Part shown: positions 34,979-43,715 of the stretch, piece by piece
Layout: the number at the start of each line of letters is the position of its first letter
How positions within the stretch are numbered: the first letter of the stretch is position 1
Assembly: GCF_000517405.1 (NCBI RefSeq)
Contig: NZ_CP006568.1
Span: 3,038,001-3,102,000 of the forward strand
Direction of reading: 5' to 3'
From: Candidatus Sodalis pierantonius str. SOPE
GTDB lineage: Bacteria; Pseudomonadota; Gammaproteobacteria; Enterobacterales; Enterobacteriaceae
DNA length: 64,000 nt
The notes under the pieces: model-generated
What the model saw: only the letters and a program-made list of their open reading frames with translations
What the model was told of the DNA's origin: nothing
The model's database searches: none
Made by a program: the position numbers and the translations under genes

Positions 34979-36032
34979 CGCTTTGTTGAATAAATCCGAA
35001 ATTTGTGACGACTTCCTCCCTATCAGGGCGATTGTTACATGATGCGGACGCTGTTTGGCATTCCTAACAGCGTGATCCGGTTAAGCGCTTTGACCATTGC
35101 CATAGCCTCACCTACCTGCGCGTCATAGTCATGCAGACTCAGATGACCACCCAGAAGTGTTTTAAACCGGAACATGGCCGTTTCAGCCAGTGAACGCCGG
35201 TGATAACCTACTTTCTTTTTCCAGGTATCGTTATTGCCGCTCAGATGCTGATTTGCCACCGCATGGTTACGCTCATGGTATCGAGCTGGCCAATATTGCG
35301 CACCACTTCGCGGTGGGATAAGCGGCTTTATTTTTTTCTTCAGCAGAGCATCATGACAGTAACGCGTATCGTAAGCACTGTCAGCCGACGCTTCCCTGAT
35401 TTTCCGGTGGGTTTGGTTAATCAGCCCGGGCAGCACCTGCGCATCTGTCGTACCGCTTAGCGATAAATCGGCACAGATAATTTCATGTGTCGCGCTATCT
35501 ACTGCCAGATGAAGCTTGCGCCATACTCTGCGCCTCTCAGCCTCATGCTGCCTGACTTTCCATTCGCCTTCGCCGAAGATTTTCAGGCCGGTGCCATCGA
35601 TGACCAGGTGTGAGATTTCGCCTCAGGTTGGCGTTTTTATGCTGATGTCGACGGTTTTTGCTCGCCGGCTGACCAGAGAGTAATCTGGGCAGCGCAGCGA
35701 CAGCCCCATCAGTTTAAAAATCGCGTCAACGAAACCCTGTAACGCCCGGAGCGAAGGGTTAAACACGCGCTTTATCATCAGAACCGTGGTAATGGCCATA
35801 TCGGTGTAGTGAAGCGGCCGGCCACGATGTTCAGGTGTGTACTCTCAGTCCATGCAGCAATGGCTGACTCATCAAGCCATACTGTCAGGTCCCCCCGCTG
35901 CCTGAGCGCATTGTTGTATGCGGGCCAGTTGGTGATTTTAAACTTTTGCTTTGCCATGGGGACCTGATGTTGAAACGAATGTAGTGATCAGAGCCGCCAG
36001 TCACCTAAAAGTTCGATTTATTCAACAAAGCC
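34979..36032 (-). mobile_element. IS903-like element, copy 3, degenerate
   Basis: A 1,054-bp copy in reverse orientation with a 9-bp target duplication CTTAATCAA (34970-34978 and 36033-36041), inserted in hisM. It is one base shorter than copies 1 and 4. Confidence 0.95.
35035..35958 (-). pseudogene. IS903-like transposase, nonsense and frameshift
   Basis: The start ATG lies at about 35957. A one-base loss in the GAGAGTACACACCTG segment (near 35840) shifts the frame early, and a TGA replaces the CGC codon in the TPTRGE segment (near 35622). The last 133 codons remain open (35035-35436). Inactive. Confidence 0.93.
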
Positions 36033-37293
36033 CTTAATCAAAACAAAAGAGATCATCAGATACATCACCGCGGCAATGCCAAAGGCATAAAACGGCTGAT
36101 AGGTCGCCGAGTTGATATCGCGGGCTATTTTCAATATATCCGGCACCGTGGCGGTGAACGCCAGCGCGGTGGAGTGCAGCATTAAAATCACTTCATTGCT
36201 GTAGGGCAGCAGCGCAGCGCGGAGGGCAAAATGATGGCGCGGTAGAGTTTGAACGGAGTGAAACCGTAGGCGCGCGCCGCCTCGATCTCCCCGTGGGGTA
36301 CCGCGCGGATGGCGCCGGCGAAAATCTCGGTGGTGTAGGCGCAGGTATTGAGGGTCAGCGCCAGCAGGGTACAGTTCATGCCGCTGCGGAAAAACGCGTT
36401 TAACAGATCGGTGCCGCGCACGATTTCCAGGCTGTACATCCCGGAGTAAAACACCAGCAGCTGTACATACAGCGGAGTGCCGCGAAAAATATAGGTAAAC
36501 AGCCACACCGGCATACTTATCCAGCGCCGCGGCGATACCCACGCCACCGCCAGCAGCACCGCCAGCAGACCGCCCAGCGCGACAGAAATAATCAGCAGCC
36601 ATAGGGTAACCGCCAGCCCGGTGAAACGGTAGCGATCGCTCCACAGCAGCGCGTGCCAGTATTGTTGCAGAATTTCCGTCATAATTCCGCCTTCTTCACG
36701 CCCAACGAATAGCGCCGCGCCAGCCACAGCAGCACGCCATTGGAGAGCGTGGTGAACAGCAAATACACCACGCCGGCGACGATGGCGAAATAAAACGGTT
36801 GATAAGTACCCTTGCCCGCCAGTTGGGTGGCCTTCACCACATCATTCAACCCGAGCAACGACACCAGCGCGGTGGCCTTTAAAATGACCTGCCAATTATT
36901 GCCGATACCGAGCAGCGCTAAGCGCATCATGGCGGAAAACAGAATGCGCCTGAAGGTCTGCGCGCCGCTGAAGCCAAACGCGGTAGCCGCTTCGATCTGC
37001 CCGCGCGGCACCGCCAAAAACGCCCCGCGGAAGGTTTCCGTAAAATAGGCCCCGTAGATGTAGATAAAGCCCAGCGTGATAATGCCCGCGCTCATCAGGT
37101 CGATATCGATCTGATCCCATCCGACGGCTTCCGTCAGGCTGTTCAGAGCGATTTGCAAACCGTAAAAAATCAGCAACATGAGCACCAGGTCGGGCACGCC
37201 GCGAATCAGAGTGGTATAGCCTTCAAAGCAGCCCGCCAGCACGCGGCTGCGGGAAAGTTTGGCGCCGGCGCCGATAAGACCGATCACCACCGA

Positions 37294-38348
37294 GGCTTTG
37301 TTGAATAAATCGAACTTTTAGGTGACTGGCGGCTCTGATCACTACATTCGTTTCAACATCAGGTCCCCATGGCAAAGCAAAAGTTTAAAATCACCAACTG
37401 GCCCGCATACAACAATGCGCTCAGGCAGCGGGGGGACCTGACAGTATGGCTTGATGAGTCAGCCATTGCTGCATGGACTGAGAGTACACCACCTGAACAT
37501 CGTGGCCGGCCGCTTCACTACACCGATATGGCCATTACCACGGTTCTGATGATAAAGCGCGTGTTTAACCTTTCGCTCCGGGCGTTACAGGGTTTCGTTG
37601 ACGCGATTTTTAAACTGATGGGGCTGTCGCTGCGCTGCCCAGATTACTCTCTGGTCAGCCGGCGAGCAAAAACCGTCGACATCAGCATAAAAACGCCAAC
37701 CCGCGGCGAAATCTCACACCTGGTCATCGATGGCACCGGCCTGAAAATCTTCGGCGAAGGCGAATGGAAAGTTAGGCAGCATGGGGCTGAGAGGCGCAGA
37801 GTATGGCGCAAGCTTCATCTGGCAGTAGATAGCGCGACACATGAAATTATCTGTGCCGATTTATCGCTAAGCGGTACGACAGATGCGCAGGTGCTGCCCG
37901 GGCTGATTAACCAAACCCACCGGAAAATCAGGGAAGCGTCGGCTGACAGTGCTTACGATACGCGTTACTGTCATGATGCTCTGCTGAGGAAAAAAATAAA
38001 GCCGCTTATCCCACCGCGAAGTGGTGCGCAATATTGGCCAGCTCGATACCATGAGCGTAACCATGCGGTGGCAAATCAGCATCTGAGCGGCAATAACGAT
38101 ACTTGGAAAAAGAAAGTAGGTTATCACCGGCGTTCACTGGCTGAAACGGCCATGTTCCGGTTTAAAACACTTCTGGGTGGTCATCTGAGTCTGCATGACT
38201 ATGACGCGCAGGTAGGTGAGGCTATGGCAATGGTCAAAGCGCTTAACCGGATCACGCTGTTAGGAATGCCAAACAGCGTCCGCATCATGTAACAATCGCC
38301 CTGATAGGGAGGAAGTCGTCACAAATTTCGGATTTATTCAACAAAGCG
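37294..38348 (+). mobile_element. IS903-like element, copy 4, complete
   Basis: A 1,055-bp element with a 9-bp target duplication CACCACCGA (37285-37293 and 38349-38357), opposite in orientation to the hisQ gene it splits. The ends are as in copy 1. Confidence 0.96.
37369..38292 (+). CDS. IS903-like transposase, intact
   Basis: A 307-residue DDE transposase of the IS903 group. Catalytic segments VIDGTGLKIFG, SADSAYDTRY and YHRRSLAETAMFRFK are complete. Likely able to move itself and the defective copies that share its ends. Confidence 0.95.
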   Translation: MAKQKFKITNWPAYNNALRQRGDLTVWLDESAIAAWTESTPPEHRGRPLHYTDMAITTVLMIKRVFNLSLRALQGFVDAIFKLMGLSLRCPDYSLVSRRAKTVDISIKTPTRGEISHLVIDGTGLKIFGEGEWKVRQHGAERRRVWRKLHLAVDSATHEIICADLSLSGTTDAQVLPGLINQTHRKIREASADSAYDTRYCHDALLRKKIKPLIPPRSGAQYWPARYHERNHAVANQHLSGNNDTWKKKVGYHRRSLAETAMFRFKTLLGGHLSLHDYDAQVGEAMAMVKALNRITLLGMPNSVRIM

Positions 38349-38466
38349 CACCACCGACAGTAAAACGGAACTGAGCGCCAGCTCAAGCGTCACCAGCGCG
38401 CCGTTGATAATTAATTGCGAATAACCAAAAAGCATCAATCATACCTGTCCTGGCGGAGGAGAAATA

Positions 38467-39703
38467 GAGCCTGTTTAGAAATTTGTGTATTTGCCTGATT
38501 TTGATATGTTCAATCCAACATCAAAAACAGGTTAATTTATGGACGAAAAACAGTTGTAGGCTCTGGCTAACGAACTGGCCAAAAATCTCAAAACCCCTGA
38601 AGATCTCAGTCACTTCGATCGGCTGCTGAAAAAAATCAGCGTCGAAGCAGCTCTCAATGCCGAAATGACCCATCACCTCGGCTACGATAAAAATCAGCCT
38701 AAACCGGGGACCAACGCCCGCAACGGCTATTCCACAAAAACCGTTACCACTGGCGATGGCCCGCTGGCGCTGCGTACTCCGCGCGATCGTGACGGTTCCT
38801 TTGAACCGCAACTGGTGAAGAAGAACCAGACCCGGATTACCGGGATGGATAACCAGATTTTATCGTTGTACGCCAAAGGGATGACCACCCGCGAGATCGC
38901 CGCCGCGTTCAAAGAGCTGTATGACGCCGATGTCTCGCCGGCGCTGGTCTCAAAGGTCACCGATGCGGTCATGAAGCAGGTTGTCGAATGGCAAAACCGG
39001 CCTCTGGATGCAGTCTATCCCATTGTTTATCTTGACTGTATCGTTCTAAAAGTCCGGCAGGACAGCCGCATCATCAACAAATCTGTGTTCCTGGCGCTGG
39101 GCATCAACATCGAAGGCCAGAAAGAGTTGCTAGGTATGTGGCTGGCCGAAAATGAAGGCGCAAAGTTCTGGCTGAACGTGCTGACAGAGCTGAAAAACCG
39201 CGGCCTGAACGATATCCTTATCGCCTGCGTAGACGGGCTGAAAGGTTTCCCTGACGCTATTAACGCGGTGTATCCGGAGGCGCGGCTCCAGCTGTGTATC
39301 GTGCATATGGTGCGCAACAGCCTGCGGTTCGTTTCCTGGAAGGACTACAAGGCCGTCACCCGCGACCTGAAAGCTATCTATCAGGCCCCTACGGAAGAAG
39401 CCGGCTTGCAGGCGCTGGAAGCGTTCTCCAGTGCCTGGGACATCCGCAAGGTGATCTACACGACCAACGCCATCGAGTCGTTAAACAGCGTGATCCGGCA
39501 TGCCATCAAAAAGCGCAAGGTGTTCCCGACCGACGACGCAGTGAAAAAGGTGGTGTGGCTGGCGATACAGGCGGCCTCACAGAAATGGACAATGCCTTTG
39601 AGGGACTGGCGCATGGCAATGAGCCGCTTTATTATCGAGTTCGGTGACCGCCTGGACGATCACTTCTGAGAAAAGGCATTTACACAGAATCGTGTACAGA
39701 GTC
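38467..39703 (+). mobile_element. IS256-family element, degenerate
   Basis: About 1,237 bp. The left end starts GAGCCTGTTTAGAAATTTGT; the right end, read inward, starts GACTCTGTACACGATTCTGT; the two match over roughly 20 of 29 bases. The flanks (GAGAAATA on the left, TAAGCCAG on the right) are not duplicates. The element now joins the region just upstream of hisQ directly to the first codons of hisJ, so flanking DNA has been deleted. Exact ends are judged from the imperfect inverted repeat. Confidence 0.8.
38539..39669 (+). pseudogene. IS256-family transposase, nonsense and internal deletion
   Basis: A mutator-type DDE transposase. The frame begins MDEKQL, then a TAG at codon 7 (probably from CAG), then ALANELAKNLKTPEDL onward. 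Catalytic parts are visible: VYLDCIVLKV (first Asp), ACVDGLKGFPDAI (second Asp), YTTNAIESLNSVIR (Glu region). Between SAWDIR and KVIYTTN about 28 residues known from relatives are missing; the loss is in frame and looks like a deletion between two DIR-coding direct repeats. An open frame from an internal ATG at 38665 remains (334 codons). Unlikely to be active. Confidence 0.9.
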
Positions 39704-39750
39704 TAAGCCAGCGCCGCCACCAAAGGAAGAACTTTTACCAGCTTTTTCAT
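39704..39750 (-). pseudogene. hisJ: stub of periplasmic histidine-binding protein
   Basis: The ATG at 39750 begins MKKLVKVLPLVAALA, a typical signal-peptide start. It is placed where hisJ/argT lies in relatives (between hisQ and ubiX), and the MKKLV start is HisJ-like. The remainder is gone at the IS256-family right end. argT is also absent, so two tandem binding-protein genes may have been lost or merged. Confidence 0.8.
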
Positions 39751-40062
39751 AAATGACCCTCAGTATAATTATTCATTGCCCGGCATAGCGTGTGTCCTTT
39801 TCCGTCGGAACCATTGCACATTTCATGCCATGTATCGCGCCGCCTGGGCGCATGGCGCAGAACGCGGCGAGACCCGCCGTAACCCACACCTTTGCGCCGC
39901 AAACGCGCGCTGCATCAGGCACGCCACCCGCCGCGCACGGCCGCCGTCGGCGACGCTGCACCATCCATTTACCCAGCATGTTCATTATTGGTGCAATGTT
40001 ATTTTCATAAACCATTATTATGAAAATAATTATTAAATTGAATATATGGCTGGCCGCAGGCC
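39751..40062. other. intergenic region between hisJ stub and ubiX
   Basis: About 310 bp holding the old hisJ promoter side and the ubiX 3' flank. Open frames of 70-86 codons here have no recognisable features. No RNA gene or terminator is evident. Confidence 0.4.
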
Positions 40063-40632
40063 TCAGCCGCCCTGCCAGCGCTGGAACAGATCTTGCGGCA
40101 GCATCAGATCGAATTGATCCAGCGTGCGGTTAACCGTTTGGTCAATGATGTCGCTGATTTGGGCGGGCCGGTGATAAAAGGCTGGGACCGGGGGCATGAT
40201 GACCGCGTCGAGCTCGGCCGCCAGGGTCATCAGGCGCAGGTGGCCCAGATGCAGCGGCGTTTCACGCACCCCGAGCACCAACCGGCGCCGCTCCTTTAGC
40301 ACCACATCCGCCGCGCGCGTCAGCAACCCATCGCTGTAGCTATTGACGATACCGGAGAGGGTTTTCATCGAACAGGGCAGGATAACCATCCCGAGGGTCT
40401 GGAATGAACCAGAGCTGATGCTGGCGGCAATGTCGCGGGAATCATGCACCACATCCGCCAGCGCCTGCACTTCGCGCAGGCTATAAGTCGTCTCCAGCGC
40501 CAGGGTTTGCCGCGCGGTCGGGCTCATGACCAGATGGGTTTCGATCTCCGGCAGCGTGCTCAGCACCTGTAGCAGGCGGACGCCATACACGGCGCCGCTG
40601 GCGCCGCTGATACCAACAATCAGACGTTTCAT
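40063..40632 (-). CDS. ubiX: flavin prenyltransferase UbiX
   Basis: A 189-residue enzyme making prenylated FMN for the UbiD decarboxylase in ubiquinone synthesis. Flavin and phosphate motifs: GISGASGAVYGVRLLQ at the N-terminus, SSGSFQTLGMVILPCSMKTLSGI, PLHLGHLRLM, MPPVPAFYHRP. Same length as in E. coli. Its retention agrees with ubiquinone as the working quinone here. Intact. Confidence 0.97.
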   Translation of the reverse strand: MKRLIVGISGASGAVYGVRLLQVLSTLPEIETHLVMSPTARQTLALETTYSLREVQALADVVHDSRDIAASISSGSFQTLGMVILPCSMKTLSGIVNSYSDGLLTRAADVVLKERRRLVLGVRETPLHLGHLRLMTLAAELDAVIMPPVPAFYHRPAQISDIIDQTVNRTLDQFDLMLPQDLFQRWQGG

Positions 40633-40660
40633 ACCTCAACTCCCGCCAGTAGGAAAGACG

Positions 40661-40692
40661 AAAAAAAACCCGGCGCGTTTGACCGCCCGGGT
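40661..40692 (-). terminator. intrinsic terminator after purF
   Basis: On the minus strand ACCCGG and CCGGGT pair around a 13-base loop rich in GC pairs, followed by eight T. It lies between the purF stop and the ubiX start, so ubiX probably needs read-through or its own promoter. Confidence 0.8.
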
Positions 40693-40758
40693 AGAGATGA
40701 CCAGTTGCCGTAAAGCGCGGGTACAGCGGCACAGCCTACTGCACCCGCGCGCTACCGA

Positions 40759-42276
40759 TCAACCTTCGTTATGCATTTCCAGGTTTTCGACCTCGGTCTG
40801 GGCGCGCAGTGCTTTGGAATCGTCGTTGCGCAGCGACTCCAAATAATCGAGATAGCGCTGATCAATGTCACGCGTGACGTAAATACCGTTAAAGACCGAG
40901 GATTCAAATTGTTCCACGTCGGGATTATCTTCCCGCACCGCCTGTTCCAAATCGGCCAAATCCTGGAATATCAGTGCATCAGCGCCGATGAGCTGCCGGA
41001 TTTCGTCGACCTCGCGACCGTGGGCAATCAGCTCTGACGCGCTGGGCATATCGATGCCGTAGACGTTCGGGAAGCGGATTTCCGGCGCGGCGGAAGCCAG
41101 GTAAACGTGACGGGCGCCCGCCTCGCGCGCCATTTCAACGATTTGCTCCGAGGTCGTACCGCGTACGATGGAGTCGTCCACCAACAGCACATTTTTGTCG
41201 CGGAATTCGGCGCGGTTGGCGTTAAGCTTCCGGCGCACCGACTGCCGACGAACCTGCTGACCGGGCATGATAAAGGTGCGGCCGACGTAGCGGTTTTTCA
41301 CAAATCCCTGACGATACGGCTTATTCAGGATGCGGGCGATCTCCAGCGCGATATCGCAGGAGGTTTCTGGAATCGAGATCACCACATCGATATCGAGATC
41401 TTCCCACTCGCGGGCGATTTTTTCGCCCAGCATCTGGCCCATGCGCACGCGGGCGCTGTAGACCGAAATTTTATCGATGAAGGAATCCGGCCGGGCGAAA
41501 TAGACATACTCGAACAGGCACGGATGGTGCCGGGGGTTCTCTGCGCACTGCCGGGTAAACAGCTGCCCTTTTGCCGTGACGTACACCGCCTCGCCCGGCG
41601 CGATGTCGCGCAGGAAATCGAAGCCCAGCGTATCCAGCGCCATGCTTTCGGAGGCCACGATATACTCATTGCGCCCGTCCGCCAGCGTGCGTTTACCGAT
41701 AACCAGAGGGCGAATGCCGTTGGGATCACGAAACGCAAACAGGCCGTGGCCGATTATCATGCCGACGCAGGCGTAGGCGCCGCGAATTTGCTGATGGGTC
41801 GCCGCCACCGCCGCGAAGATGTTATCCGCCTCCAGCGGGTAATCCGGAAAACGATCCAACTCAGCGGCGAAGACGTTAAGCAGGATTTCCGAGTCGGAAG
41901 TGGTATTGACATGGCGCCGTCCGTTTTCAAACAGCTTTTTACGCAATTCGTGGGCGTTGGTCAGGTTACCGTTGTGCGCCAGGGTGATGCCGAACGGGGA
42001 GTTGACGTAAAACGGCTGCGCCTCGGAGGCGCTGGAGCTGCCGGCGGTCGGGTAGCGGACATGGCCCACCCCCATATTGCCCTGCAAGCGTTGCATATGC
42101 CGGGCCTCGAAAACATCTTTAACCAGTCCATTGGCTTTACGCAGGCGAAAGCCATTTAATGCATCGATGGTAACAATGCCTGCCGCATCCTGCCCACGGT
42201 GCTGCAGCACCGTTAATGCATCATAGATAGACTGGTTTACCGACATAAAACCGGCGATTCCGACAATACCGCACAT
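40759..42276 (-). CDS. purF: amidophosphoribosyltransferase
   Basis: First committed enzyme of purine synthesis, 505 residues. N-terminal Ntn glutaminase with Cys nucleophile after Met (MCGIVGI), HNGNLTNA and the GHVRYPT segment; C-terminal phosphoribosyltransferase with the PRPP loop VLLVDDSIVRGTTSEQIV. The cvpA-purF order and the PurR-like operator upstream of cvpA are kept. Intact. Confidence 0.98.
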   Translation of the reverse strand: MCGIVGIAGFMSVNQSIYDALTVLQHRGQDAAGIVTIDALNGFRLRKANGLVKDVFEARHMQRLQGNMGVGHVRYPTAGSSSASEAQPFYVNSPFGITLAHNGNLTNAHELRKKLFENGRRHVNTTSDSEILLNVFAAELDRFPDYPLEADNIFAAVAATHQQIRGAYACVGMIIGHGLFAFRDPNGIRPLVIGKRTLADGRNEYIVASESMALDTLGFDFLRDIAPGEAVYVTAKGQLFTRQCAENPRHHPCLFEYVYFARPDSFIDKISVYSARVRMGQMLGEKIAREWEDLDIDVVISIPETSCDIALEIARILNKPYRQGFVKNRYVGRTFIMPGQQVRRQSVRRKLNANRAEFRDKNVLLVDDSIVRGTTSEQIVEMAREAGARHVYLASAAPEIRFPNVYGIDMPSASELIAHGREVDEIRQLIGADALIFQDLADLEQAVREDNPDVEQFESSVFNGIYVTRDIDQRYLDYLESLRNDDSKALRAQTEVENLEMHNEG

Positions 42277-42309
42277 GTGGTCATTTCCTCATCAGCGTTA
42301 CCGGGACAA

Positions 42310-42798
42310 CTACTGCCTCGGTAAGAAACTCGACGTGCTTTGCAGATAGTCAAAAAACCATCTGATGATACCGCTGAACTGCGGTATCAGCAGGGACTGC
42401 TGCCACTCCTGGCTGTGGGAGAAACCGGTGAAGGTGTCGAGAAAGAACAGCGCCGCCGACACGATTAGAACGCCCCGCAACGCGCCGAAGCAGACGCCAA
42501 GGACCCGGTCAGTGCCGGATAAACCGGTCCGCTCCACCAGTGAGCTAAGCACGTAATTGACGATCGCCCCAACAATCAGGGTCGCCACGAACAGCAGGGC
42601 AATCGCAATGCCGTTGCGTACCATCTGCTCTTCAAAACGGGTGAAGTATATCGCAAGGTAACTATAGTAATGACTGGCGACAAAAAATGCACAGGCCCAG
42701 GTTACTAAAGATAATGCCTCGCGCACGAACCCGCGAATCAGGCTCACCACAGCGGAAAAAACAATGATGCCGATAATGACGTAATCAACCCAGATCAT
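42310..42798 (-). CDS. cvpA: colicin V production / envelope membrane protein CvpA
   Basis: A 162-residue inner-membrane protein with four hydrophobic helices (WVDYVIIGIIVFSAVVSLIRG, SLVTWACAFFVASHYYSYLA, IAIALLFVATLIVGAIVNY, LIVSAALFFLDTF). The name comes from a colicin V export phenotype; the molecular role is unclear. First gene of the purF unit. Intact. Confidence 0.95.
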   Translation of the reverse strand: MIWVDYVIIGIIVFSAVVSLIRGFVREALSLVTWACAFFVASHYYSYLAIYFTRFEEQMVRNGIAIALLFVATLIVGAIVNYVLSSLVERTGLSGTDRVLGVCFGALRGVLIVSAALFFLDTFTGFSHSQEWQQSLLIPQFSGIIRWFFDYLQSTSSFLPRQ

Positions 42799-42856
42799 GC
42801 ATGCATCCCTTGATCATTCGCCCGGTCAGCTGGTTAGCGGCGAATTCTAACAGAAA

Positions 42857-42872
42857 AAGAAAACGTTTGCGT
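42857..42872 (-). promoter_or_regulatory. PurR operator
   Basis: On the minus strand the site reads ACGCAAACGTTTTCTT, matching the PurR box consensus (ACGCAAACGTTTTCNT). It lies about 60-75 bp upstream of the cvpA start. By analogy with E. coli, purine excess would repress cvpA-purF. Confidence 0.85.
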
Positions 42873-43070
42873 AGGGGATTTATCCCCCTGTTTAAATAAA
42901 TAACGGCGATTAAAAAAAGCCAATCGCCGCAATGAGATAGCGCGAAGCGCTTCACCGACCAGACGCCCAGCGCCCCCCGCGAGGAAGGCTGTGTATCCTG
43001 CCGCGCCAGAGCAGCGCTTTATGTCGGGCCCTGGCATCGGGCCGCACCCCTAGTTGGGAACGGTAAAAGT
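42873..43070. other. cvpA promoter side and dedD 3' flank
   Basis: About 200 bp including a TTTATCCCC-rich segment next to the PurR box. No gene or clear terminator is recognised. Confidence 0.35.
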
Positions 43071-43715
43071 CTAGCGTGCGCTATATGGCCGCAATTGGCC
43101 GTTAAGGCCGCTCAACTGATTCAATTCGCCGAGCGCGGATTGCAGTTTTTCCTTGGATGCATCCGGGCCGACAAATATCCGCGTAATCTGCCCCTGAACC
43201 GGCACCGACGGCGAGGTATAAACGCGGTAGCCCGACAGCCGCAGCTTAGCCACAATCTCCGACACTTTATCGGCGTTTTTCAGCGCGCCCAACTGCACCA
43301 CCCACGCCTGCCCTTTCGGCGCCTGCGGTTTGGGTACCGGTTTGGTCTCAGGCCGCGCGACCGGTTTGGGCTCGGGTTTAACCGGCGCGGGCGGCGTGGT
43401 TTTCATCTCCGGCGGCGCCAGCGTTTCCGGCTGGCGGGAACCGCTGGCGGCATCGGGCAGCGGAGCCGCTGGCTGACCGCTGTTGGCCGGCCGGCTGGAT
43501 TGTTCTACCGCCTCCCCCGCCCCTTCCGGCGGCTGGCTGGCCGGCGGCGTCGCATCGAGCTCATCGCTGTCGCCGGGCTTCGGCACCAGCGGAATGGCGG
43601 CGAACTCGTCCTGATAGTGTTTCTTTTTACCGTCTAGCAGGCCGGGCAAAATAATGACGCCGAGGGCGACAAGGATAATGGTCCCCACCAGGCGGTTCTG
43701 AAATTTACTCGCCAC
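43071..43715 (-). CDS. dedD: cell-division SPOR protein DedD
   Basis: A 214-residue bitopic inner-membrane protein. Short cytoplasmic start (ASKFQNRL), one membrane helix (VGTIILVALGVIILPGLL), a long Pro-rich linker (repeats of KPEPKPV and Ala/Pro), and a C-terminal SPOR domain of about 75 residues (WVVQLGALKNADKVSEIV, LSGYRVYTSPSVPVQG, RIFVGPDASKEKL). SPOR domains bind denuded septal peptidoglycan. I chose GTG 43715 because it matches the family start and has AAGGGAG upstream; it overlaps the folC end. Confidence 0.93.
   Translation of the reverse strand: MASKFQNRLVGTIILVALGVIILPGLLDGKKKHYQDEFAAIPLVPKPGDSDELDATPPASQPPEGAGEAVEQSSRPANSGQPAAPLPDAASGSRQPETLAPPEMKTTPPAPVKPEPKPVARPETKPVPKPQAPKGQAWVVQLGALKNADKVSEIVAKLRLSGYRVYTSPSVPVQGQITRIFVGPDASKEKLQSALGELNQLSGLNGQLRPYSAR

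Larger units (their letters stand above)
34919..36682 (-). pseudogene. hisM: histidine permease HisM, frameshifted and IS-split
   Basis: Membrane permease subunit. Codons from ATG 36682 (MTEILQQYWHALLWSDRYR) through the EAA loop (GEIEAARAYGFTPFKLYRAIILPSA) are good. A frameshift near 36210 follows; PYSNEVILMLHSTALAFTATVPD continues in another frame. IS903-like copy 3 then interrupts the gene at 34979-36032, and the last codons (LFKQAEKRWLRHVKPQ, stop at 34919) lie beyond it. Two independent lesions. Confidence 0.95.
36679..38435 (-). pseudogene. hisQ: histidine permease HisQ, split by IS903-like copy 4
   Basis: Membrane permease partner of HisM. N-terminal 29 codons (MLFGYSQLIINGALVTLELA) lie at 38349-38435; the rest (IGLIGAGAKLSRSRV, FEGYTTLIRGVPDLVLMLLI, EAA loop near GQIEAATAFGFSGAQTF, end SLGVKKAEL) at 36679-37284. 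Apart from the insertion and its target duplication the frame is continuous, with a small IYGAY insertion. The insertion therefore looks like the first and only lesion in this gene. It overlaps hisM by four bases. Confidence 0.95.

Noticed and set aside
39776..40036. 86-codon open frame between the hisJ stub and ubiX
   Set aside because: Arg/His/Pro-rich composition, overlapping alternatives in other frames, no homology.
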